Shown piece by piece: positions 43,132 through 50,862 of a stretch of DNA of 64,000 bases; position 1 is the first letter of the stretch; each line of letters opens with the position of its first letter. The DNA is taken from NCBI RefSeq assembly GCF_001425625.1, contig NZ_LMCP01000047.1, positions 1 through 64,000 of the forward strand. Reading direction: 5' to 3'. This DNA is from Mesorhizobium sp. Root102. GTDB lineage: Bacteria > Pseudomonadota > Alphaproteobacteria > Rhizobiales > Rhizobiaceae. Below the pieces are notes generated by a model, which was not told where the DNA came from, ran no database searches, and saw only the letters and a list, made by a program, of their open reading frames with translations. The position numbers and the translations under genes are program-made.

Positions 43132-44085
43132 ATGGCAAATCTGACCCTGAAGCAGTTGCGCTATTTCGAGGCGCTGGCGCGGCACAACCATTTTGGACGC
43201 GCGGCGGATGCCTGTGCGATCTCCCAGCCCGCCATTTCGGTGCAGATCAAGGAATTGGAAGAGACGCTCGGCACCGAGCTGTTCGAAAGAGGCCCGCGCC
43301 AGGTCCGGCTGACCAATTTCGGCGAGGAATTTGCCCTGCGCGTGCGCGGCATCCTGCGCTCGGTGGACGAACTGACTGATCTCGCCCGCTCTTCGCGTGA
43401 CAGACTGGTCGGCCGGCTGCGCATCGGCGTCATCCCGACGGTCGCGCCCTACCTTTTGCCAACCATCATCGGCAACCTCTCGCGCATGCATGACGGCCTC
43501 GATATCCACGTGCGCGAGACGCTGACGCAAAAGCTGATCCAGGAACTGGCGGACGGTCGGCTTGATGCGGCTATCGTCGCGCTGCCGGTGTCCGAACCGT
43601 CGTTGACGGAGGTCGTGCTGTTTGCCGAAAACTTCGTGCTGGTCCGGCCCGGCGAGGACGAGGGAAAGCCGGTGCCCAATCGCGAAATGCTGCGCGAAAT
43701 GCGGCTGCTTCTCCTGGAAGAGGGCCATTGTTTCCGCGATCAGGCGCTGTCGTTCTGCAGCATGCATTCGGCACGGCCGCGTGAGTTGCTGGACGGCAGC
43801 TCGCTGTCGACCCTGGTGCAGATGGTCGGCGCCGGCATCGGTGTCACCTTGATTCCGGAAATGGCCGTGGCGGTGGAAACGCGCTCGGCGCCGGTCTCCG
43901 TCGCGCGCTTCAGAAGCCCCCAGCCCTCGCGCACGATCGGCATGGTCTGGCGCAACACCAGCCCGATCGCCAAACAGCTGTTGCGGATTTCCGAAGTCGT
44001 TCGTCAGTCGGCCGACGCGCTGCGCGCGCAACACAATCCGACATCGGTTGCGCACCTCCTGAATCTGACGGCTGCCGCCCAATGA
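43132..44085 (+). CDS. oxyR: Peroxide-sensing LysR regulator OxyR
   Basis: This 317-aa protein has an N-terminal LTTR HTH (LKQLRYFEALARHNHFGRAA, DACAISQPAISVQIKELEET). The redox cysteines of OxyR are kept: Cys200 and Cys209 in EEGHCFRDQALSFCSMHS, equivalent to E. coli Cys199 and Cys208. It forms a disulfide upon peroxide and activates antioxidant genes. Divergence from katG makes that gene the expected direct target. Confidence 0.95.
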   Translation: MANLTLKQLRYFEALARHNHFGRAADACAISQPAISVQIKELEETLGTELFERGPRQVRLTNFGEEFALRVRGILRSVDELTDLARSSRDRLVGRLRIGVIPTVAPYLLPTIIGNLSRMHDGLDIHVRETLTQKLIQELADGRLDAAIVALPVSEPSLTEVVLFAENFVLVRPGEDEGKPVPNREMLREMRLLLLEEGHCFRDQALSFCSMHSARPRELLDGSSLSTLVQMVGAGIGVTLIPEMAVAVETRSAPVSVARFRSPQPSRTIGMVWRNTSPIAKQLLRISEVVRQSADALRAQHNPTSVAHLLNLTAAAQ

Positions 44086-44104
44086 AGGCTGCTTGACAGA
44101 TCCG

Positions 44105-44818
44105 TCAGCTCGCTTCCTGGAACCGGATTTCGCCCTCGTTCAGGAAGCATGTCTTGTTGAACAGCGACAGATCCAGCGGGTTCGGCAACCGGACATCGCT
44201 GATGTCGGGAACCGGCTTCTTCGCCGGATCGTATGACCGATCGATCTGCGAGAGGAAGACGAGGATCAATCCCCTGTCGCCGGCAAACGCCTTCAGCGTG
44301 CGGCCTGCACCATCAGGTCCGGGTTTTCCCGCTTCTGATCGAGCAGTTGCGGATAATCGATCAACACCAGCGTGCCGCGCGACGGGTCGCTCAACGCACT
44401 GACGATGTAGTCGGCGCTGATGGCGTCGGAATTATCGAATGTGAACTGATCGTTGAACTGCACCGGATCCGCCCCGATGGCGCGAAACCGGTCCAGCACA
44501 TCCCTTTGCGTGTACTCCAGCGTGAAAGACACGCCGCGATGGCCAGACTTCATGGCTTCGATTGCGAGTTCGAGGCTCATCAGCGTCTTGCCGTGGCCGG
44601 GCCGCGCACCCACCAGGACCAGATCGCCGGGCGCTAGTTGCGCAAACAATGTTCCGGCAGGCGCCACCTCGGCTGCCCTGGCTGCAAGCAGACTCCAGCT
44701 GCTGAAACCTTCCTCGGTTGCAACACGATCAAGCGCTTCGTGGGAGCGCAATCTTGCCCTTGCGAGACAACAGCCTGGCTTGACGCTTGAGACGGTGGAT
44801 GGGCGCGGACAGCTTCAT
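44105..44818 (-). pseudogene. DnaB-like helicase/AAA ATPase gene with two frameshifts
   Basis: Three frames together give one protein. N-terminus MKLSAPIHRLKRQARLLSRK starts at 44818 with AGGAGG upstream. The middle HEALDRVATEEGFSSWSLLA is followed by Walker A GARPGHGKT and LVLIDYPQLLDQKREN. The C-terminus RTLKAFAGDRGLILVFLSQI continues to NKTCFLNEGEIRFQEAS with stop at 44105. The first shift (near 44741) fits one extra base in a C run and the second (near 44303) one missing base. Joined, the product is about 237 aa, the normal size of this RecA-fold rhizobial family. It is a recent pseudogene or a homopolymer error. Confidence 0.75.
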
Positions 44819-45213
44819 CGCAAAACCTCCTGGTGTGAGCCGTTTTCGCAATCCCTCCTTATGCCCTGACAAACCGCGCGGCGGTTTGGCAGCGGTGCTC
44901 GAACAGTCGGTTCGGTAATCGGATAGCCCAGCATGAATGATGCTTTCCCAGCGGAGGGAGGAGGCGTGGGCTGCGCCAGAATCAGATGATAGCTCAATCC
45001 GAAGGGATCGAAAATCGCGGACAGTCAAAGATGCGGAGACGTCCGCCGCACGCATGGAGCCAGCAGGTCGGCGTAGGTCCGTTTGCGCAGAAAGGGCGCG
45101 CAAACAAAGGGGGCGCTAAACAAGATGTGTTTCGCCTGATAATGCAAGGCCCTTTATGATCGATTCCCAGCGGCAACACCGCAAGCAAACGGCTTTGGCA
45201 GGAGAAGTGACCG
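44819..45213. other. Intergenic region without gene
   Basis: About 395 bp separate two divergent genes. It contains a short inverted pair, CCGCG/CGCGG, near 44877. I recognise no coding sequence. Promoters for both sides must lie here. Confidence 0.4.
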
Positions 45214-46197
45214 GTGCGGTTGAGATTCATCCCTGTGGGTATCGTCCCGATCCTCAGCCTCCTCGTCGCCGTCATTGCCTTGACGGTGTCGGCTCGATCC
45301 TCTGCCGCACCATCAGGCGTTCCAGCCTGGCTGCAGGCCCATGTCGGCGACAGCGACGGTCAGATCTCACAAGTGGTGCTGGAACGGGCGCGCGCGCTTT
45401 ACCTGAAGAAGGTGGCGCAAGGTGCCGTCAAGAACCCCTGCTACTTTGCCATGGATGCAACACGCCCCGGCGATCTGGGTAATGGCGTGCTCGGGCGCCG
45501 GTATTATGTCATCTGCGAAGCCAGCCAGTCGTTTCGCGCGATCTCGTCGGGTCATGGCGGCGGCCGCAACCTGAAAGGCACTGTCGATTTTTCGAATGGC
45601 AGGCGGTGCTCGAAGAACTTCGGCAACGCCATGGATTCGGAACTCACGGCCGGCGGAGCCTATATGACGCACGAGGCGAAAACGTCGTTCAAAGGCTTTT
45701 ATAGCACCGGCGCCAAGCAGGATGCGGCTTTCCTGCGCACCTTCATACAGTTCGACGGCGAAGGCGAAGCCGCCAACGCCAGGCAGCGGGTGATCGGCGG
45801 TCACGCGGCGCAGGTGCTGCGCGCCCAGTGCATGCGCAAAAATCCGAACAGCTCATATGCCGATCATGACGGTCTGGTGCCGTTCGGCAAGCTGGTCGCC
45901 TATACTGGCGGCCGCAGCAATGGCTGCACCAGTTGGTCGCCGACGGATGCCCGGCAGATCATCTCGATGGTGAAGGACAATCCGACGACGCTCTACATCT
46001 ATCCCGAATCAGGCGACATCGCCGCGGTGGCCGCCAACCCTTCGCAGTCGGGCGCCTATTGGAACGCATCCTGCCTGAAGGAAATCGGCAAGCCGAAATT
46101 CTGGCCGCGAAAGACCCTCGAGCCGATCATCGCTCAATACAGGAAGGATCACCCGGCACCGCCGCCGCAGCCGGTACCGATCTGCAAGGGGCCGTGA
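45214..46197 (+). CDS. L,D-transpeptidase-like (YkuD_2-type) secreted protein
   Basis: This 327-aa protein starts at GTG with AGGAGA about 8 nt upstream. The signal anchor is VPILSLLVAVIALTVSARSS. The domain ends in GGHAAQ (His197) and GGRSNGCTSWSP (Cys238). This His ... Ser-x-Gly-Cys order resembles the catalytic Cys of YkuD_2-type murein L,D-transpeptidases. The first Cys-containing motif FAMDATRPGDLGNGVLGRRY also fits. The probable role is peptidoglycan cross-linking or anchoring in the periplasm. Confidence 0.65.
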   Translation: MRLRFIPVGIVPILSLLVAVIALTVSARSSAAPSGVPAWLQAHVGDSDGQISQVVLERARALYLKKVAQGAVKNPCYFAMDATRPGDLGNGVLGRRYYVICEASQSFRAISSGHGGGRNLKGTVDFSNGRRCSKNFGNAMDSELTAGGAYMTHEAKTSFKGFYSTGAKQDAAFLRTFIQFDGEGEAANARQRVIGGHAAQVLRAQCMRKNPNSSYADHDGLVPFGKLVAYTGGRSNGCTSWSPTDARQIISMVKDNPTTLYIYPESGDIAAVAANPSQSGAYWNASCLKEIGKPKFWPRKTLEPIIAQYRKDHPAPPPQPVPICKGP

Positions 46198-46235
46198 AGT
46201 CCGCTTCACTCTGCTGGATTGCGGACCTCAGTCCC

Positions 46236-46685
46236 CTACTGCAACAGGCTTTTGACGATGCCGCTCGCCTTGCCGAAATCCATCTGGCCGGCATATTTCT
46301 GCTTCAGCGCGCCGATCACCTTGCCCATGTCCTTCTGGCTGGCCGCTCCCGTCGCCGCAATCGCCTCGCGCGCCGCAGCCTGGATGGCGGCATCGTCCAA
46401 CTGCGTCGGCAGGAAGGTGCGGATAATCTCCATCTCGCCGCGCTCCTGCGCGGCCAGTTCCGGCCGTTTGCCGTCGTCGAAGGCCTTGGCCGATTCCTCG
46501 CGCTGCTTCACCATCTTGGCCAGGATCTGCAGGATCTCCTCGTCGCTGGCCGGCTCCTTGGCCGAACCGCGATTGGCGATGTCGCGGTCGTGGATGGCGG
46601 CCTGGATCAGCCGCAATGTCGGCAGCCGGTGCTTGTCCTGCGCCTTCATCGCGCTCTTCAGGGATTCGGCGATTTTTCCGCGCAT
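46236..46685 (-). CDS. GatB/YqeY-domain protein
   Basis: This 149-aa protein matches the YqeY family: KIAESLKSAMKAQDKHRLPT, LRLIQAAIHDRDIANRG, MEIIRTFLPTQLDDAAIQAA, KDMGKVIGALKQKYAGQMDF. It is related to the tail domain of GatB and may act on tRNA or amidotransferase function. AAGGAG precedes the ATG. It is divergent from carA, a conserved neighbourhood in Rhizobiales. Confidence 0.9.
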   Translation of the reverse strand: MRGKIAESLKSAMKAQDKHRLPTLRLIQAAIHDRDIANRGSAKEPASDEEILQILAKMVKQREESAKAFDDGKRPELAAQERGEMEIIRTFLPTQLDDAAIQAAAREAIAATGAASQKDMGKVIGALKQKYAGQMDFGKASGIVKSLLQ

Positions 46686-46963
46686 GGTGTATTCTCCTTC
46701 GATCGGCGCGGACAATAGCGCCGGGGAATGCGCAAGGCAAATCCCGAAGGCAGACGTCAAATAGCTGATATTGTTCGATGAAATAAATCCATGCCGCTCG
46801 GTGCCGGCATCATTGACCGCTTTGGCCCCTTCCCCTATGTACTGGGCCTTGCATGAACTGAGTTTTGACTGCGCGCAGGCTTGCGAAATCGCTGCCGTGC
46901 GCCGTTTGCTGCGCCAAGGTCCGCCGGGCCAATCGAAGGGCGTAGCCTTTTAGGAGTGCCGCC

Positions 46964-48169
46964 ATGGCCACGATGACCGCCCCTTGGACCACCGAAAAGC
47001 CGACCGCGCTGTTGGTGCTGGCCGACGGCACCGTCATCGAAGGTCGCGGCCTCGGCGCCACCGGCTCCGCTGTCGCCGAAGTCTGCTTCAACACGGCGCT
47101 CACCGGCTACCAGGAGATCCTCACCGACCCGTCCTATGCCGGCCAGATCGTCACCTTCACCTTCCCGCATATCGGCAATATCGGCACCAATGACGAGGAC
47201 ATCGAGGACCTCAATCCGGCCGCCCGCGCCGGCGCCGTCGGCGCCGTGTTCAAGGCCGATGTCACGAACCCGTCCAACTACCGCGCCGGCACCGGCCTCG
47301 ACCAATGGCTGAAGAAGCGTGGCATCGTCGCCCTGTCGGGCATCGACACCCGTGCACTGACCGCGCTGATCCGCGAAAAGGGCATGCCCAACGCCGTCAT
47401 CGCGCATGCGCCCGATGGCGTGTTCGACCTCGACGATCTGAAGCGCCGCGCCGCCGCATGGTCGGGCCTGATCGGGCTCGACCTCGCCAAGGAGGTCACG
47501 TCGGGCCAGTCCTCGGTCTGGCGCGAGACGCCCTGGGTGTGGAACGAAGGCTTTGGCGAACAGACCGAGCCGACAATGCATGTCGTTGCCATCGACTACG
47601 GCGTCAAGCGCAACATATTGCGCCTGCTCGCCGGCCTTGGCGCCAAGGTCACCGTGGTGCCGGCCAAGACGGGCGCCGAGGAAATCCTCGCCATGCAGCC
47701 GGACGGCATCTTCCTCTCCAACGGCCCTGGCGACCCGGAAGCCACCGGCGACTATGCCGTGCCGGTCATCCAGGATCTGTTGAAGACCGACATCCCGGTG
47801 TTCGGGATCTGCCTCGGCCACCAGATGCTGGCGCTGGCGCTGGGCGGCAAGACCGCCAAGATGCATCAGGGCCATCACGGCGCCAACCATCCGGTCAAGG
47901 ACCACACCACTGGCAAGGTCGAGATCGTCTCGATGAACCATGGCTTCGCCGTCGATGCCGACTCGCTGCCATCAGGCGTCGAGGAAACCCATGTCTCGCT
48001 GTTCGACGGTTCGAACTGCGGCATCGCGCTCACCGGCCGGCCGGTGTTCTCGGTCCAGCATCACCCCGAGGCTTCGCCCGGCCCACAGGATTCGCACTAT
48101 CTGTTCCGCCGCTTCGTCAATTTGATCCGCGAAAAGCGCGGCGAGGAATTGCTGGCCGAGCGAGCTTAA
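46964..48169 (+). CDS. carA: Carbamoyl-phosphate synthase small subunit
   Basis: The 401-aa protein has the CPSase small-chain N-domain (FNTALTGYQEILTDPSYAGQ, FTFPHIGNIGTNDEDIE). A class I glutamine amidotransferase follows with LSNGPGDPEAT, the nucleophile Cys in VFGICLGHQMLALALGG, and the His-Glu pair in FSVQHHPEASPGP. It supplies ammonia to CarB for arginine and pyrimidine synthesis. AGGAG precedes the ATG. carB lies 15 kb downstream, so the two are not one operon. Confidence 0.98.
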   Translation: MATMTAPWTTEKPTALLVLADGTVIEGRGLGATGSAVAEVCFNTALTGYQEILTDPSYAGQIVTFTFPHIGNIGTNDEDIEDLNPAARAGAVGAVFKADVTNPSNYRAGTGLDQWLKKRGIVALSGIDTRALTALIREKGMPNAVIAHAPDGVFDLDDLKRRAAAWSGLIGLDLAKEVTSGQSSVWRETPWVWNEGFGEQTEPTMHVVAIDYGVKRNILRLLAGLGAKVTVVPAKTGAEEILAMQPDGIFLSNGPGDPEATGDYAVPVIQDLLKTDIPVFGICLGHQMLALALGGKTAKMHQGHHGANHPVKDHTTGKVEIVSMNHGFAVDADSLPSGVEETHVSLFDGSNCGIALTGRPVFSVQHHPEASPGPQDSHYLFRRFVNLIREKRGEELLAERA

Positions 48170-48186
48170 CTCGATCCGTTAGCGCT

Positions 48187-48236
48187 GCCCCTCATCTGCC
48201 TGCCGGCATCTTCTCCCCGTGCACGGGGAGAAGGGA
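48187..48236. repeat. Dispersed repeat with a 24-bp perfect palindrome
   Basis: The sequence CCCCTCATCTGCCTGCCGGC is followed by the palindrome CTTCTCCCCGTG / CACGGGGAGAAG (48210-48233) and GGG. This resembles non-coding repeats common in Mesorhizobium intergenic DNA. It lies between the convergent carA and MFS genes and can act as a terminator-like hairpin. Confidence 0.65.
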
Positions 48237-48287
48237 GCTGTGGCGACCTCGGCCTTGTAGCCTCACGCCGGATGCGGCTGCCATGGC

Positions 48288-49553
48288 TCATATCCGTGCT
48301 CCATCTTCGGCGACGCCGGTGGTGACCTTCGTGCGCGCCACCGGCCTTGCTACTTTCGTGACGAAGACAATAACTGCCAGTGTCAGGAAACACGCACCGA
48401 CCAGGTAGGGCGCGCCGCCGAAGGTCACCGGCGCGTTCGGCCCGGTGAACCACGAAAAGATCGCCGTATAGAGCAGCGGCGTGATGATCGAGGTGATAGA
48501 GAAGATCGAGGTCATCGCGCCCTGCAACTCACCCTGCGCCGAAGGCGGCACCTTGGCTGCGGCGAGGCTCCTCAATGGCGGGTCGGCCAGCGCTTCGAGA
48601 CAGCCGACGACGATCACCGCATAGATCATCCAGCCCTGCGACGCGAAGGCGTAGCCGAAGGCGCTGAGCGCGGTGAAGGCAAGACCGATCACCGCCGTCT
48701 TCCATTCGCCAAGCCTGGGGATCACGCGCGGCAGCACCGTCGCCATGACGATCGCCCCGCACAGCCCGAAGGCCCCGAGCGAGAAGCCGATCTGCTGCTC
48801 GCTCCAGCCATAGCGATAGTTGGAGACGAACGACCACACCGCAGGATACATCATGTGCCCGAGCGTCATCAGGAAGAAGGCAAGCCCGATCCAGCCGATG
48901 CCATGGTACTGGCGCATCTGGAGAAGCGTGCCGACCGGGTTGGCGCGTTTCCACTCGAAGCGGCGGCGATGCTTGTCATCCAGCGTTTCCGGCAGGAAAA
49001 ACAGCGCGATCAGGAAGTTCACGAAGGCGAGCCCGGCGGCGAAATAGAACGGCACGCGTGGTCCGAACGTGCCGAGCAGCCCGCCCAGAACCGGCCCGAT
49101 GACGAAGCCGACGCCAAAGGCGATGCCGAGCAGGCCGAAATTCTTCGCCCTATTCTCATCGTTCGAGATGTCGGCGATGAAGGCGGATGTCGTCGAGTAG
49201 CTGGCGCCCGAAATGCCGGCCAGCACGCGCCCGATGAACAGCATCGGATAGGACCAGGCAACGGCACAGATCAGGTTGTCGATGGAAAACGTCAGCACCG
49301 AGGCGAGCAGGATCGGCCGCCGCCCGAACCGGTCGCTCAAGCCGCCCATGATGGGCGCGAAGACGAACTGCATCGCCGCGTAGACGAAGAACAGCCAGCC
49401 GCCTTCGATCGCCGCGCCGCTGATGCTCACCCCGGTCAATTCCCTGAGATAGGCCGGCAGCACCGGCATGATCATGCCGAAGCCGATGATATCGAGCAGC
49501 AGCGTGGTGAAGACGAGCGCGAGGCCCCGTCTGGCGGTTTTGGGGTCGATCAT
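48288..49553 (-). CDS. MFS transporter, TetA-like
   Basis: This 421-aa, 12-TM protein begins GLALVFTTLLLDIIGFGMIM (motif D1-like) and has motif A GGLSDRFGRRPILLAS after TM2. It resembles class A/B-type tetracycline efflux proteins (TCR/Tet group), for example IADISNDENRAKNFGLLG. A genuine tetracycline resistance function is not shown. No TetR gene is adjacent. It is convergent with carA. Confidence 0.82.
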   Translation of the reverse strand: MIDPKTARRGLALVFTTLLLDIIGFGMIMPVLPAYLRELTGVSISGAAIEGGWLFFVYAAMQFVFAPIMGGLSDRFGRRPILLASVLTFSIDNLICAVAWSYPMLFIGRVLAGISGASYSTTSAFIADISNDENRAKNFGLLGIAFGVGFVIGPVLGGLLGTFGPRVPFYFAAGLAFVNFLIALFFLPETLDDKHRRRFEWKRANPVGTLLQMRQYHGIGWIGLAFFLMTLGHMMYPAVWSFVSNYRYGWSEQQIGFSLGAFGLCGAIVMATVLPRVIPRLGEWKTAVIGLAFTALSAFGYAFASQGWMIYAVIVVGCLEALADPPLRSLAAAKVPPSAQGELQGAMTSIFSITSIITPLLYTAIFSWFTGPNAPVTFGGAPYLVGACFLTLAVIVFVTKVARPVARTKVTTGVAEDGARI

Positions 49554-49664
49554 GATGGGTCAAGCTCCTCTGCTCGCCCTGGGGCGCAGGCGGACGCACC
49601 TTATAGGCGAGCCCGCAGCAAGGAACAATAAGGGAACAGTCCGGAGTTTTTCATCCTGACAGCC

Positions 49665-49687
49665 CCTGACGGCATTTGGCCGTCAGG
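49665..49687. terminator. Hairpin downstream of the metallopeptidase gene
   Basis: CCTGACGGC and GCCGTCAGG form a 9-bp stem with a 5-nt loop, 22 nt beyond the stop at 49709 on the minus strand. No T-tract is seen. Confidence 0.5.
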
Positions 49688-49708
49688 TCAGTGCCCGGAA
49701 GCGGCTAA

Positions 49709-50638
49709 TCAAATTGGCCCGCTCAGAGTGTTGCAATCCGAAAGCTTGCCGCTCTTGTAACCGCGCGCCAGCCAGGTCTGCCGCTGCTGCGAGGTGCCGT
49801 GATTGAAGCTTTCCGGAACGACATAGCCTTGTGTCTTCTTCTGCAGCGTGTCGTCGCCGATCTGCTTGGCGGCGTTCAGCGCGCTTTCCATGTCGCCCTG
49901 CTCCAATATGCCCTTCTGCGCGGTGTAATGCGCCCACACACCGGCGAAGCAGTCGGCCTGGAGCTCGATGCGCACCGACAGCTGGTTGGCATCGGCTTCG
50001 CTCATGCCTTGCCGCATCTGGTTGAACTTGGACATGATGCCGGTCAGGTTTTGCACGTGGTGCCCGACCTCATGCGCGACCACATAGGCTCGCGCGAATT
50101 CGCCCGAAGCGCCGAATTGCTGGTCGAGCTGCTGGAAGAAGGTCATGTCGAGATAGACCTTGTGGTCGCCAGGACAATAGAACGGTCCCGCCGCCGCGGA
50201 GGCAAAGCCGCAGGCCGAGCGGACCTGGCCGGAAAACAGCACCAGCTTGGGATCTTCATAGGTCAGCCCCTGCGATTTGAAGATGCCGGTCCAGGTGTCC
50301 TCGGTCTCGGCCAGCACGGTCGCGACGAACTGCTTCATCTCGTCATTGGCGGGCGTACCCGCGCCGCTGTCCTGGCCACCGCCGCTGTTGTCGGTGATCT
50401 GACCGCCGCCGCCCGGCAGCAGGCCACCGTCGCCGCCACCCAGGATCGTCGACGGATCGAAGCCGAAATACCATCCGGCCAGCACGACCAGGATGACGAG
50501 GAAGATGCTGCCGCCGCCACCGGCACGGCCGCCGATCGGGATGCGGAACTGACCAGGGCTGCCGCCGCCGATTCCGCCGCCGCTGTCGCTGCGGTCGTCC
50601 TCGATATTGTCACTCTGACGACGGCCCTTCCAGAGCAT
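49709..50638 (-). CDS. Neutral zinc metallopeptidase (YpfJ family)
   Basis: This 309-aa protein has a Gly/Ser-rich N-terminus, one transmembrane helix (SIFLVILVVLAGWYFGFDPS) and a zinc metallopeptidase domain. AYVVAHEVGHHVQNLTGIMS provides the HExxH motif (HEVGH), with FYCPGDHKVYLDMTFF upstream and DCFAGVWAHY as the third ligand area. It is probably an envelope-anchored protease of unknown substrate. GAGGAG precedes the start at 50638. Confidence 0.88.
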   Translation of the reverse strand: MLWKGRRQSDNIEDDRSDSGGGIGGGSPGQFRIPIGGRAGGGGSIFLVILVVLAGWYFGFDPSTILGGGDGGLLPGGGGQITDNSGGGQDSGAGTPANDEMKQFVATVLAETEDTWTGIFKSQGLTYEDPKLVLFSGQVRSACGFASAAAGPFYCPGDHKVYLDMTFFQQLDQQFGASGEFARAYVVAHEVGHHVQNLTGIMSKFNQMRQGMSEADANQLSVRIELQADCFAGVWAHYTAQKGILEQGDMESALNAAKQIGDDTLQKKTQGYVVPESFNHGTSQQRQTWLARGYKSGKLSDCNTLSGPI

Positions 50639-50862
50639 GGCAACTCCTCGTGCTGCGAACCTCCCCGTTGTTCCGGGGCTCAACCCAACAAACAATTATC
50701 CCAATGGTTGCACCAAGTCACAGCATTTTTCGACGGCCTTTTGGCCACAGGGTCGCCTTGCGGTCAGGATCGTTGCGGCGCGTAGCACGACGTCGTAATC
50801 GTCCCCATGGCCGAGACCATGGAAGACCGCTAATATCCAATGCTCTGGGTAGCGGGGGCGCT

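Noticed and set aside
50650..50862. ATG at 50650 as start of the CxxCH protein
   Set aside because: It adds about 70 basic, low-hydrophobicity residues before the signal peptide and overlaps the divergent promoter area of the metallopeptidase gene.
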